DNA from: Thermothelomyces thermophilus ATCC 42464
Taxonomy: Eukaryota > Ascomycota > Sordariomycetes > Sordariales > Chaetomiaceae
Reading direction: 5' to 3'
Assembly: GCF_000226095.1 (NCBI RefSeq)
Contig: NC_016473.1
Location: 682,001 to 746,000, forward strand
DNA length: 64,000 nucleotides
Position 1 is the stretch's first letter. Each line of letters begins with the position of its first letter. The position numbers and the translations under genes are program-made. Shown in pieces: positions 23,701 through 33,751 of this stretch. The notes beneath the pieces are model-generated. The model was not told where the DNA came from and did no database searches. It saw nothing but the letters and a program-made list of their open reading frames with translations.

Positions 23701-24083
23701 TACCACTACCGCTTTCTGCATGCCGTCCGTTCTTCATCCCTTCCCCCATTCCTCCCCCGACTGCATCCTCCTTTACCATTGTCCCTGTTTCTACCCTTAC
23801 CTTTTTTTCTCCCGCCCCGCACAGAGCCAAGCCTTCTAGCTCTTCTCGAAGTGCCGATACTAATCGTCTCTGTCTGTTTGCAGCGTCCCTCGGCAAGTCG
23901 TCACGCGCAGCTCTTGAGACCGTCTACGCTCAAACCAGCGTGTTACTCGAGGAGCTCCGCAAGGACGGCGGCGACGGTGCGTTTGTCACGATCGACAACG
24001 TCATCCGGCAAATCCCCCCTACTACGCTTCGTCCAGCTCGGTCGGGGAGCGGGGGCAGAGGGGTTGAAACGATGGGGTTATAA
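20771..24083 (+). CDS. gid1: RanBPM/Gid1-like GID (CTLH) ubiquitin ligase scaffold
   Basis: Six exons: 20771-21714, 21794-22020, 22213-22352, 22784-22876, 22930-23644 and 23884-24083, giving 772 residues with all joins in frame. The 431-bp third intron is unusually long, so a missed small exon is possible there. The Ser-rich N-terminal third includes FPYFSRAFDLY and PSYLRGTIYLQKLEEKH. The SPRY domain (about 290-430) shows GVYYFEITVL, IAIGFASKD, GWEPDSWGYHGDDG and CLINFRLNHALFTKNGREL. A LisH motif follows (LIQQLVLQFLQHDGYVETARAFAEEL), then CTLH and CRA regions (RIRRAVLEGDIDRAMKYTDACYP, RLRCRKFIEMIR, ALVYGMELRAEF, and LRKDGGDGAF near the end). This order is specific to RanBPM/Gid1, which in yeast holds the GID E3 ligase that degrades gluconeogenic enzymes when glucose returns. 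Confidence 0.9.
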
Positions 24084-25294
24084 TGCGTAACAGTGTAGCC
24101 GCAGGTGGGTAGCGCGAGGGTAGTTACGTTAGCAATGGGGATTTCGAGGTAGTACGGCCGGTTAAGTTGGTTGGCAGGCATCAGGAAGGTGGGGTAATGG
24201 TTGCTCCCGCTGCTAACTTATATAGCGGCTCCTATTTTTTTTCTGAGGTTCTGCTCCGGTGCGTCTGGTGTGAGGGTCTGTGTTGGTGTTTAGTTTCGCT
24301 GGGTTAAGAGACTGGAGGCGGGGAAAGGAAGAAGGTTGGGAAGTTCCTTGGGTGTGGTGTGGGGAGATGCATGGTTTTTCTCTTCGCTACATATACACAT
24401 CGCTCATGGTGCGGCGTTAGGAGGGTCGGTCTTGCTTCTGACTCCTTTTCTTCCTTTTTTTTTTCCCCCTTAGCCCTCCTCTTCTTCTCACTCTCGGCTT
24501 CTGTCGACGTCATCTGCGATTTGCCTTTCGGAAGGTGATTGACCAAGCGCTGTGCTCTGCAGCTCAGTCAGGGGGATGCGAGGCTTTATGAAGGGCTCGC
24601 CGGCTTGGTTGAGGTCGAGTCAGCATGAGTTTGATCTGCACTTTGGGTGTGTCGTCGTTACTGTATGGTTCACTTTGGCAGGTTGCCGTCGTCGTCGTTG
24701 TTGTTGGCCGTTTATCGCTTTGGGTTCTGAGGGAGATGTTTGACTTTTGGTTGGTGGGCTTCGCCTCGAGTTTGGTGGTTTGGTGGTCTTGCCTTATTTT
24801 TTTATACATTGGGCCCTGTCCCTCACCCCTCTTCCTCTTCCACTTACCTTGTTAGGTATTCGATCTAGATAGCGCAGACAGAAAGCATGAAACTACTCGC
24901 TCCCGTTCACTCCTCGGATTTGCCTCTTCTGAAAGCGACGTGAGAGGGAGGGTAATCCGGTCAGGAAGACGGTCTTCTGGTAACAAACACAAGCACATCA
25001 CATGCACATCAGGATCAGGCAATAGTTGATTCACTTTGTTGATTTCGTCTCCCGTCCCCAGATAGCCTACTCTTAAGGATTGCCTACCTGTTGACCACCT
25101 GGACTTGCCACATCCCGAGAACAGAGTGAGTGAATTGATGATGGTCTAGATTGGGGTATCTCTCTTTTTTTGTCCTTGTTTATAGCATCATACATACGGG
25201 ACAACATTTACAACCACGACTACGCCGCATTACCTGTCTCCGGTAAAAGCCATAGCGGTTGCGGGGTCATCTCCGACCGTAGTTGTTGGGTTTG
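24084..25294. other. Convergent intergenic region, Gid1 / Sam35
   Basis: Both flanking genes terminate here. The sequence carries T-rich and pyrimidine-rich patches (for example near 24460) but no supported gene. Confidence 0.4.
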
Positions 25295-26403
25295 CTACCT
25301 CCGGTACCCGTCCCACTCGGGCCACGCGACTCCCAGCATCCGTTCCCTGTGCTCCGCCAGCTCCCCGTTCCCGGCCTCCTTCACCATTCGCCCCAGGGAC
25401 ACCCGCCCTTTCGCGGACTCCGTGTCCTCTTCTTCAGACATGTACTCCACCATCAGATGCGTATAACTGAACAAGGCGGCGTCGAAGGAGCCCGGCCTCT
25501 CGGTCCCAAAGAACCACGCCGTCTCGCTCTCCCTCAACAGGCTGGCCAGCGCGTCGAGTGCGTCCCTTGCGGACCGGTACACCGCCTCCTCGTCGATGCC
25601 GTCGGCGCTGTCCACCGGCGCGAGCGACACGATCTTTCCGCCGCCGGAGCTGGCGGTGGCGACCTGCTCGGCGGCGGCGCGGCGCAGCTGGTGGAGCAGC
25701 GCGGCGCGGACGGCGCGCGACGAGGAGGCCGGGTCGACATAGAGGCGGCGCAGGAGGGCATCGTGCGTCGGGTCGAGGTACAGGGCGCACAGCCAGGCGT
25801 TGCGGAGGGAGTGCGTGATGAGGGCAAGGTAGGCTTGCGCGCGGGGCGGCAGGTCCGCGTCGAGGTGTCCGAGGTCGAGGTCGGCGGCCTTGCCAGGTCG
25901 CCAGGGATTCTTGCGGGCGAAGGAGAGGAGGCCTGAGGCGGGGATCGGGGCCGGGGAGGCGGTGGGCGAGGTGCGCGGGGGGAGGAGGAAGGGGAGGGAG
26001 CCGGTGGGCGAAGAGTGGTTTGTCGAGGGGAGGATGCGGAAGTCGAGGTTAGCGAGACGGAGGAGGGTCTGAGACGAATGGTGTGTCAGTGTGGACCGAT
26101 GACTCTGTGGGAGAGAAGGGGGGGAGGAAAAAAATGCGGGAGCAGGTGGGGGAAGGGGTGCGTCAGCTGCCTTACCTGCCACTTGAGACAGCCTGGATTG
26201 AAGCTCGGAAGGCCTAGCCGGGCGTCTGAGTCGGTGGAGAAAACATATAATGTCGGGAGGTCGCCTGATGTGAGTTGCTGCGACCTCTCGGGCAACTCGT
26301 TTGGTTCGTAGATCCGCAGCGGGAAGTAGTCGAACAGTCGCTGCAACGGCCGGGGAATCTGCATTTTGCGCCAGCTAGGCGCGGCGGACGGTATCGATGC
26401 CAT
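25295..26403 (-). CDS. sam35: Mitochondrial sorting and assembly machinery subunit Sam35 (Tom37/metaxin family)
   Basis: Two minus-strand exons, 26403-26176 and 26068-25295, joined in phase 0 across a 107-bp intron (GTAAGG..CAG), giving 333 residues. The N-terminal thioredoxin/GST-like part shows RLFDYFPLRIYEPNELPERS, LPTLYVFSTD and PSFNPGCLKWQTLLRLANLDFRI, a pattern I recognise from fungal Sam35; the downstream glutathione-transferase-like half includes RAQAYLALITHSLRNAWLCALYLD and GTERPGSFDAALFSYTHLMVEYM. Sam35 sits on the mitochondrial outer membrane and recognises the beta-signal of incoming barrel proteins with Sam50. The Sam37 opening pattern (LHVWGPAFGLPS) is absent, which argues for Sam35 rather than Sam37/metaxin-1. 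No membrane helix is evident, consistent with a peripheral subunit. Confidence 0.8.
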
Positions 26404-29400
26404 GATTGATGATTCGAGAAACTCGCCACAGCGGAAAGAGGAGTGCCCCGCCGTGTTGCTGCTGGTGCTGCGTTCCGCAACGCCAGAATATGCTAGATTC
26501 TCGAAACGGTTTTGGTCTCGGCGCGTGGTGCAAATCGACCGAGACTCCGCAGACCGCGCCGAGGCGAATTGTCTTGCATCGACCGGGGTGGGGCCCGCCT
26601 CCCGTCTTGCATACGGATAGATCAGAAGTCGCCCGGAGATCTCGGAAGGCACCGCCGGAAATGGTCCGAGCGTACCTACCCTTTTCAATCATGGTTTTCG
26701 CGCCGAGGGGAGGGCAAGGGGGCGCCCCATTCAAACTCTGCTACCAAAGAGAAACAAGAAGAGAAGAGAAAAGAGGGGAAAGGAAAGAGATCGGTGACTC
26801 TGCTCCTTGTCAATACGGACATTGCAGCTGTGTCTCGCCCCGGAGTTGAAAACGAGCAGAACCAACCGCACCGTTTAGCCCCAAACCTGCGGGTTGCGCC
26901 TTGGCTCAGCAATCCTCGAGGCCACTGATTTGTGTCATGCACAAGTGTATGGCTTAACTATACACAACATGTAAAGCATTTAAGTACTTTACACGGCCAC
27001 GATTTTTCGGCTCTCGAGGCGGAAATAAACGGGAAGTTGTTCGACTGGCAGCATGCGAGGAACAATGCAAGAGGTGATTGAAAATACAGGTTCTTTCCTC
27101 GCACTTCCCAGCTCCCTACAACACCACCTTCAAGCAGAGTGTACACTAGGGTCCGCAAGAGTTAGCCGTCGAACCACGCTGGCTGTTTCTGTCTGGACAG
27201 GAAATCGAATCTCCAACGCCTAAATGGGGCGGAAGAAGTGATGGCGATCGATTGTTATGCCACACTTCCATCCGACGCCAAAACCCACACCATCCCGGGT
27301 GTTGCCCAGCCCTGTGGGGAAGGTGAGAAGAGGTTCAGTTTGACAGATCCACCGGGCCAACAACAGGCGATACTGGACGGCGTTACATTCTCGGGTGGGA
27401 ATTCAGGGTACGGTGGCTGTTATGCAATCTCGCCCGACTTGGGCTTGCTTACCGCCTCAGCCGAACGGTTAATCAGGCGGGCATACGATGGTCTCGATTC
27501 TGAAAACTAGGCTGCACAGTACACGGCCGTCCTCGGGTACCATGACATTGGCTTGCATCCGCTGAGGCTCAAAAAAAACCCGACGAAGGTCCCGCGTCTC
27601 GCGGCGGCGGACGAAGGAGCCGGAAGATCCCGGCCTCTCATACTCCGTACCTCCGGCGGACGCCACAGCCCTGCAGCACCTTAGCAGCAGCAAGACGAAT
27701 CGAAGTTGCGGCAGCCTTGCTCCCTCCTGGGCACCCACATCAACGGACACGACGCATCTTCCAGGTCCTCATGAGCCGCTGGCCAGCTGCAATCCAACGA
27801 CGGAGACATGCTTCAACGCTCGGCAACTGGGCTGCAGCGGGGCACGACATGGGCATGGCAACGGGGGTCAGCAGTGGAAGGTCAGCCTCCGTCGCTCTCA
27901 GTCGCTCTCAGTGCCATCCGAGAACCTCTTGGCAGATACCCTGCGCCGTCGACCTGGTTACGATCGATGCCCGCTGCAGGTGCAGGTCCTCATTTAGAGG
28001 CCTCGAGGTCGCCTTGGCTCATCCGCCGGCAGCCTGCGTGCCATGCAACCTGTGGAGCACGTAGCATCTAGAGCTGCACTCTGGTCAAACGACACGTAGG
28101 CGCCCATGAGATGTCCCAAAGGTTTGGGCACAAGGTGAAAAAGTGTGTTCGAACAGCATCGCCCGGTAACAACCCCCCGAGGAGGGCTTCGACCCTCGTG
28201 CGGGTGAATATAAGCCCCACCACAGGTGGAAGCAGCTCATGACCTGCTTACCCCCAGCCTTACACGGCAGACAAGCCCGGATCAGGCGTTTGGTTATCGC
28301 ATCCTGCAGATCCACAATCTGCGATTTTCACACAGGCGAAGTTTTGCCGGATATCGGCCGCCCCTGCGCGCGAGAGAGTCGCTCTCTGTCCCACACACGG
28401 AGTCGGGCTCTGGGACAAGAAGTGTACCACGCCTTGCAGTGTAGCACCCTGCTGGATCTGTCGTCGGTTGGTGCATGACATACAAGGGGTCGAATGAAGA
28501 GAACAGCCGATTTTCACAGAGAATCAGTCGAGGCCATTCCCGATTCTTGTTCGTTACTGGCCAGGGTGCGCGCTCTGCCGTTGCCGTGTCGGCCTGTATC
28601 ATTTCTTCTACCAAGGAGATCCGCTCTCTTGTTTCTTACCCCTCGTTTCCTACGCCGCGGGTTTCATAAACTTACAATTAAAAAACATATGGGGCCCCCA
28701 AAATGGAGATGTGGGCAGCCGTGTGTCGAATGTGGGGGTCAAAAGGGACCACGAGGTATGTACTGTACGTTCTGCCGTTTGACGCCGAGTTCCGGGTGAC
28801 TTTGGGGTACCTCGATGGGCCAGATCCAGAACCGGGGCGGGCGCGGCTGTTCGGCCCTTCTCCCGGCCACTTCTTCTGGGGCTCGGCGCAATGGGTGGGT
28901 GTACGGATCCGTACTCCACGTCAAGAGATAAAGGCCAGGCGGCGAAAGAAAAGGGCATGAAAGATACAAGCCAAGCGAAAAAAAGATAAAAAGAAGAAAA
29001 AAATATTAAAGCAAAGACTGCACTACTCCGTCCCACTGGCCTGTTGCAATGTCAACATTTCTCTGACCCGTGATATCTATACATACAACCTACGTATCGC
29101 CTGCGCCCCCCCTCTCCTCTCTCTCTCATTCTTGTCGATCGCGAGGAGGGAACCCCCTCTCCCAGCTCGATCATCCTTTTTTTTAGTCCCAGCCTCGCCG
29201 CCTTTTGCAAAAAGGGAACTCGAGAATCAAGGAACAAATCGCCCACCTGCACACACCAAATCAATACCTGCTTTCTCTTGTCTTACCTCAGCGCCCGCCC
29301 GACTGCCACCGTCTGCGTTACAGGACATCTCACCTCTTTTATTTCTGGTCGTCACTGCAACCGCACCGTTCGCCGGCACCGTACAGCGTGGACGTGTATT

Positions 29401-29844
29401 ACTGCAGCACGCATCCCACACGATTGCCGGCCCTAAGTCGCCAGGGAGCAAAAGGGAAAAAGGGAAAAGGGAAAAAGGGGGGGCAACCGCCATCTCCACC
29501 GTGTGTGTGTGTCTGCACGGCCAAACGTCTTTTTTTGCTACTCCCTTTGCATCTCGCCAGATTGCTCGTAAATTGGCTTCCCAATCCTGGCTGCTCAGCC
29601 CGGCTCTTTGCTGTCGTCACCTACGCCTCCGCGCCTCTTGCTTGCAGCCCGAGCCTGAGGGTCTGAAAGCCTGAGACCGGCCCCGGTGTTCGGCTCGAGT
29701 CAAACGGGTCGAGACGGGTTCAGCCCAAGTTCGGCCACTCAAGAGGCTTATCTAGGCCGTTTCACCAAGTCACCGCTGCTTTCGGCTCAGCGTGTTGCAA
29801 CGCTCTCAGTCCGAGAGGCTTATTACATCCTATCCCGTCCCCTC

Positions 29845-29898
29845 TCTTCTTCTTCTTCTTCTTCTTCTTCTTCTTCTTCTTCTTCTTCTTCTTCTTCT
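29845..29898. repeat. (TTC)n microsatellite
   Basis: About 18 TTC triplets lie in the leader region of the 79-residue ORF. A second, longer TTC/GAA tract sits in a chitin synthase intron at 42779-42851. Confidence 0.9.
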
Positions 29899-30148
29899 CT
29901 TGAATTCGGAGGAGGAAGATATATTGCGGCGCTGGTCGTACACCACCTAGTCCGACTAGCGTATGTACAGCACCCTCGAGTGGTCTAGCTACAAAAAGGG
30001 GGGCCCCGGTCGAACCGTTGCGTCTTCCCCATCCGCGCGACTGTCGTTCATATACAACCCCCCACCCCTCCCTCCCTCCCTCCTCCTCGCTCCTCCTCGC
30101 TCATTCGGCCTCTTTCGCTCGCTCTGCTCTCAGTCGGTTCAGCAGAGG

Positions 30149-30184
30149 CAGCAGCAGCAGCAACAACAACAACAACAACAACAG
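30149..30184. repeat. (CAG)n(CAA)n microsatellite
   Basis: CAG triplets pass into CAA triplets just upstream of the ATG at 30230. They would read as glutamines in the frame of that ORF if translation began further upstream, but no supported upstream start was found. Confidence 0.85.
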
Positions 30185-30229
30185 TATACCAGCTACGCAC
30201 TCAATCCTACCCGGTCGCTAATATCCATC

Positions 30230-30469
30230 ATGGACGCCCAGCCGACCTTCAACGGCACCCAACCTTCTGCCATGTCATCGTCGTCGTCGACACAGCCGTC
30301 CCCGACACAGCCGTCTCCGACCGGCAACGTTGTGCCGCCGGCGCCGAGGCCAATCAAGGCCCCGTCCACCGAGGCCTTCCTCAAGGACTTCACCCTTGTG
30401 GCCGAGGCCGCGAAACGAGCGCAGATGGCGGTGCTGATGCGGGACTTTGAGAGCGTCGGTCTGAATTAG
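30230..30469 (+). CDS. Small 79-residue protein of unknown function
   Basis: A single frame starting MDAQPTFNGTQPSAMSS in good context (ATCATGG) and ending SVGLN. The first half is Ser/Thr/Pro/Gln-rich and probably disordered. The second half (FLKDFTLVAEAAKRAQMAVL, then MRDFESVGLN) is a likely amphipathic helix with the feel of a conserved domain; I have a vague memory of similar short fungal proteins but cannot name a family. The frame stays open 266 bp upstream, through the CAA/CAG tract, so a longer product or an upstream exon is possible. No signal peptide or membrane segment is visible. The upstream pyrimidine-rich leader and the helix argue for a real gene; function is not inferred. Confidence 0.6.
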   Translation: MDAQPTFNGTQPSAMSSSSSTQPSPTQPSPTGNVVPPAPRPIKAPSTEAFLKDFTLVAEAAKRAQMAVLMRDFESVGLN

Positions 30470-31204
30470 ACTCGAATAGGGGATTGGAGAGGACTATCCG
30501 TGGCTCAATTCTTTTCTTTCTTTTTTTTTTTGGCCTCCGGCACCAGAAAGAATGGCGAGACGGCGGGCACCGGTGCGGAACCGGAATGGTCAGTTACGCG
30601 GCGGCAGGTGGTCGGTCGGATACCCTGGTTTTTACTAGACCAAGATTTTCCCTATCTCTCTCTCCGGGGAACATACACGGGACGTTGGTTTTGGATTTGG
30701 ATCATCTCACGGGCATTTTCCTTTTTCCTTTTGTTGTTTATTCCCCTTTCGACAGGCGGGCGTAATTTGGAACCGGGGGCTCATCTTTGGAAGGCATCGT
30801 GGAGTTTTTTCGCTCAGGGAAGGGAGTGGGACAACCGAGGTTCATCATCGTCATCATCATGTTATCGTCGGGATTCTGTCGTATTCCATAATCCGCCTTT
30901 CTTTCCCTCTTCTCGTTCTCGGCTAGCACATAGCATACACAGGGCCGATAGAGAGTGTTTTCTACCCCTCTCACCCGAGGTGTCCCATGAGCAAATCCGG
31001 ACAGTTCCCGAGTTTCCCAAGTGTTTGTATAAACCCGAGGCGAACAAAACAGGACGTTGCTCGAGATGAGAGTACATAATGATGTACAGCGTCGTCGTCT
31101 TTTTCCCATTAAACCCTCTCTCGCACATGAACCACCACCACCACCACCACCACTACTACTACTAAGACGCACTGCCCCCGGAGCGGAGAGGTCGGTTCGA
31201 AGGC
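30470..31204. other. Convergent intergenic region with short repeats
   Basis: This holds the 3' ends of the small ORF (plus) and the dehydrogenase (minus). It contains a T-run near 30518, a TCATCA-type tract near 30843 and a CCA/CTA triplet run near 31133-31164. No supported gene. Confidence 0.4.
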
Positions 31205-32477
31205 TCAGATCTTGCTCACCAGGGAGACGCCGCCGTCGAGGGCGATGGTGGCGCCGTTGACGAAGGCGCCGGCGCGGGAGGCGAGGAAGAGACAGGCGCC
31301 GGCGGCGTCGGCGGGGGTGCCGATGCGGCCGAGGGGGTTGGCGGCGCGGATGGCGTCGCCAAAGTCGCGCAGGGTGGCGGCCATCATCTTGCTGGGGAAG
31401 GGCCCGCACGCGAGCGTGTTGCTCGTCACGCCGCGCGGGCCCAGCGCCACCGCCAGGTGCCGGCTCAGGTGGTGCAGCCCGGCCTTGGTCGCGCTGTAGG
31501 CGAACGTGGGCAGCTGCGGCACCCGCAGCCCGTCGATGGACCCGATGTGGATGATGCGCCCCGGGTCCGTCACGACGCCCTCGCCCTCGCCCTCGCCCTC
31601 GTCCTCGCCCCGGCCCTCGGTCCCGGCCGTCTTGGACGCCTGCCCGGCCGCCTCGAGCAGCGGCGTCAGCAGCTGGGTGAGCGTGAAGACGCGCTGCAGG
31701 TTGAGCGTCAGGAGCTTGGTCCAGGCCGAGTCCGGATAGCTATCGTAGGCTTCGCCCCATGTGGCGCCCGAGTTGTTGACGAGGACGTCTGTTTAATTGT
31801 GTTCTCTCACTCTCACTCTCTCTTTGGCCCCCCCAACCACTTCCGCGGGCGGGGGCGGTTGGCGAGAAAAACTTGTAAGTCTTCTGCTTTTCTTTTCTTG
31901 TCTCTCTTCCCCTGTGCTCTTCCCGCTCAAACCCTCCTCTCTTTCATCACAGAGGACGCAACGCAACATAAAAAAAACAAACAAAGGGAAAAGAAAAGGG
32001 TGGAAAGAAAAAAAAAAAAAGAGTGTGTGAGAGGGAGGAAGGAAGGGGTAGACAAGGGATCTCACGTACGCAGCTTCTTCTCGCGCGCCGAGAGCTCGGC
32101 GGCGAGGCGCTGGCATTCCGCCAGGGAGGAGAGGTCGGCGGGGAGGGCGATAGCGGAGCCCGGGCGGACGTTGGGCAGGGCGTTGAGCTCGGCGCAGGCG
32201 GCCTTGCAGGCGGCGGCGTCGCGCGAGGCGATGTAGACCTTGGCGCCGTTGACGACGAAGGCCTCCGAGATCATCCGGCCGATGCCCTTGGCGCCGCCGG
32301 TCACGAGGACGACTTTGTCCTGCAAAAGAAAAGAGAAAAAAAGAAATCAACGATCGACGGGGTCAGTCGAGCAGCTTACACTAGACGGTCCTTGTGTATG
32401 GCGTTGTTCTCTGAAAAGTTGTCATAAACGGCGGGCGGGTGGCTTACCTTAACGGAATAGAGGGATTGAATATCCAT
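31205..32477 (-). CDS. Short-chain dehydrogenase/reductase, RhlG-like
   Basis: Three minus-strand exons: 32477-32448, 32319-32070 and 31788-31205, giving 287 residues; donors GTAAGC and GTACGT and acceptors CAG keep frame. The first exon is a ten-residue leader (MDIQSLYSVK). The Rossmann fold opens with VVLVTGGAKGIGRM (TGxxxGxG), then NNSGAT; the catalytic part shows HIGSID and the active-site YSATK (Tyr and Lys of the YxxxK motif), ending GATIALDGGVSLVSKI. A Gly/Glu-rich repeat (GEDEGEGEGEG) interrupts the protein between the NNSG and HIGS blocks. In bacteria RhlG is an NADPH-dependent 3-oxoacyl reductase; the fungal substrate is unknown. The start lies 390 bp from the Tc1-type transposon end, so the promoter is short and borders RIP-affected DNA. 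Confidence 0.9.
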
Positions 32478-32866
32478 GATATATTAATGCTTGAATAAAA
32501 GAGGTAGCAGAAGAATAACTATACGAAACGTCAAATCTAAATCTAAGCTCTTTCGCAAATTTCTGAAATTCTCTCAGAGACTTGAATATATAGTGTAAAC
32601 GGAGTAGCGCCCGACAGTTAACAGTTCCCGATGCTGTGGTTTGAGATGGGGGGGTAACGGGATGCCAGGTGGGTTTGACAGAGGGTTATCCCCCCTTCCC
32701 CCCGGAAGCCGAGCCGAGGCATCTTTCTCAGCGTGCCGGGAACCGTTGCCAAGCTCCGGGGGAGGAGCACGACCCCAGCGTTCCTTCTTCATTGGCCGAG
32801 CACAGACCTCTGCGATCTGTCAAAGTGTGCGCGTCTAGACCAGTTCAGGACAGAACGGAGAATGTA
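32478..32866. other. Promoter region of the dehydrogenase, bounded by a transposon
   Basis: This 389-bp interval lies between the dehydrogenase start and the left end of the Tc1-type element. Its base composition is ordinary, so RIP does not appear to have spread across it. The TA target dinucleotide at 32865-32866 marks the insertion point. Confidence 0.5.
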
Positions 32867-32892
32867 CAGTCACATCCAAAAAGTGATTAGCC
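32867..32892 (+). repeat. Left terminal inverted repeat of the Tc1-type element
   Basis: It begins CAGTCACATCC and continues AAAAAGTGATTAGCC. It is preceded by the TA target at 32865-32866 and pairs with 41780-41805 with one mismatch, a C/T transition. Confidence 0.9.
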
Positions 32893-33297
32893 GTTTTTAG
32901 AAGGTGGGACCTGACTTATATCCCCCCCTCCACCTCCTATACCGACAAAACTAGTTTTTTCTATCCATAACATATAATATAGGGTACAAACCGAAAACCG
33001 ACCATAGAAAGCACTCTCCTATAGTAGTAAAAGTCATTAAAACGCTCTATAAGTTAGGTTATTTAGCCTTAAAGATATAAGATATTAACGGCCTTTTAAA
33101 GTCTACTATTATAGCTATCCTTTATTATAAATAAAAGGCTACTAAGCCTAGTTTTTAACCTAGAAAACGAACTAGCTAGCTAAGGAAGCTTAATTCTAAG
33201 GCTAAATGACGTCTTATTTACTATATAGCCTAGAACCCCTTTAAAAGCCTAGCTTATATAAATACCCCTTTAAAATCTAATTACTAGCTTTACCTAA

Positions 33298-33751
33298 TGT
33301 GACGAACCTAACTCAGACTTCTTCTAAAAGGGTTCAGACGGAGGTAAATTAAGCGGGACAAGCGTACAGGTCGTCTAAGGGATTCGGTGAAGCCAAAGGG
33401 TTCATAACAACACTAGAGTTGTCTCTTACAATAGTCAGTAATACTTGGTATAAGTACTTGTCATTATAGGTTAGGTTGCTATTACTAGTGAACTCCCAGA
33501 GTCTACTATAACAAGTAACTAGCTAGCTATATATATACGATTATCTGTCCCTCTTTAATAGTTATTACTAGTACCATTTCTCCTTTTACTCCGTGATTCT
33601 ACGTTGTTGACGGTAACATGTTATTATTACTAGTGAAGACCTTAGTCTTGGTAGTGATAATCTTCTGATTAGTCCGTCAAGTGATTGGCTGTCGGAATAT
33701 CCCGTGTCCTAGCTATAGCCTGCCGGGCTGTCTATATACTTATCCGTGATA
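33298..33751 (-). repeat. 3' LTR of the chromovirus (left copy)
   Basis: It is 454 bp, the same length as the right copy and colinear with it without visible gaps. It is preceded by CCTAA. Part of it (about 33620-33740) is less AT-rich than the rest of the island. Confidence 0.92.

Larger units (their letters stand above)
26404..30229. other. Intergenic region of 3.8 kb
   Basis: It lies between the Sam35 start (minus) and the 79-residue ORF (plus). Open frames of up to 180 codons occur but none has a domain or a convincing gene structure. TACTCCGTAC appears at 27641. The right end is pyrimidine-rich and carries a (TTC)n tract and a CAG/CAA tract, consistent with a long 5' leader for the small gene. 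No tRNA was recognised. Confidence 0.4.
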
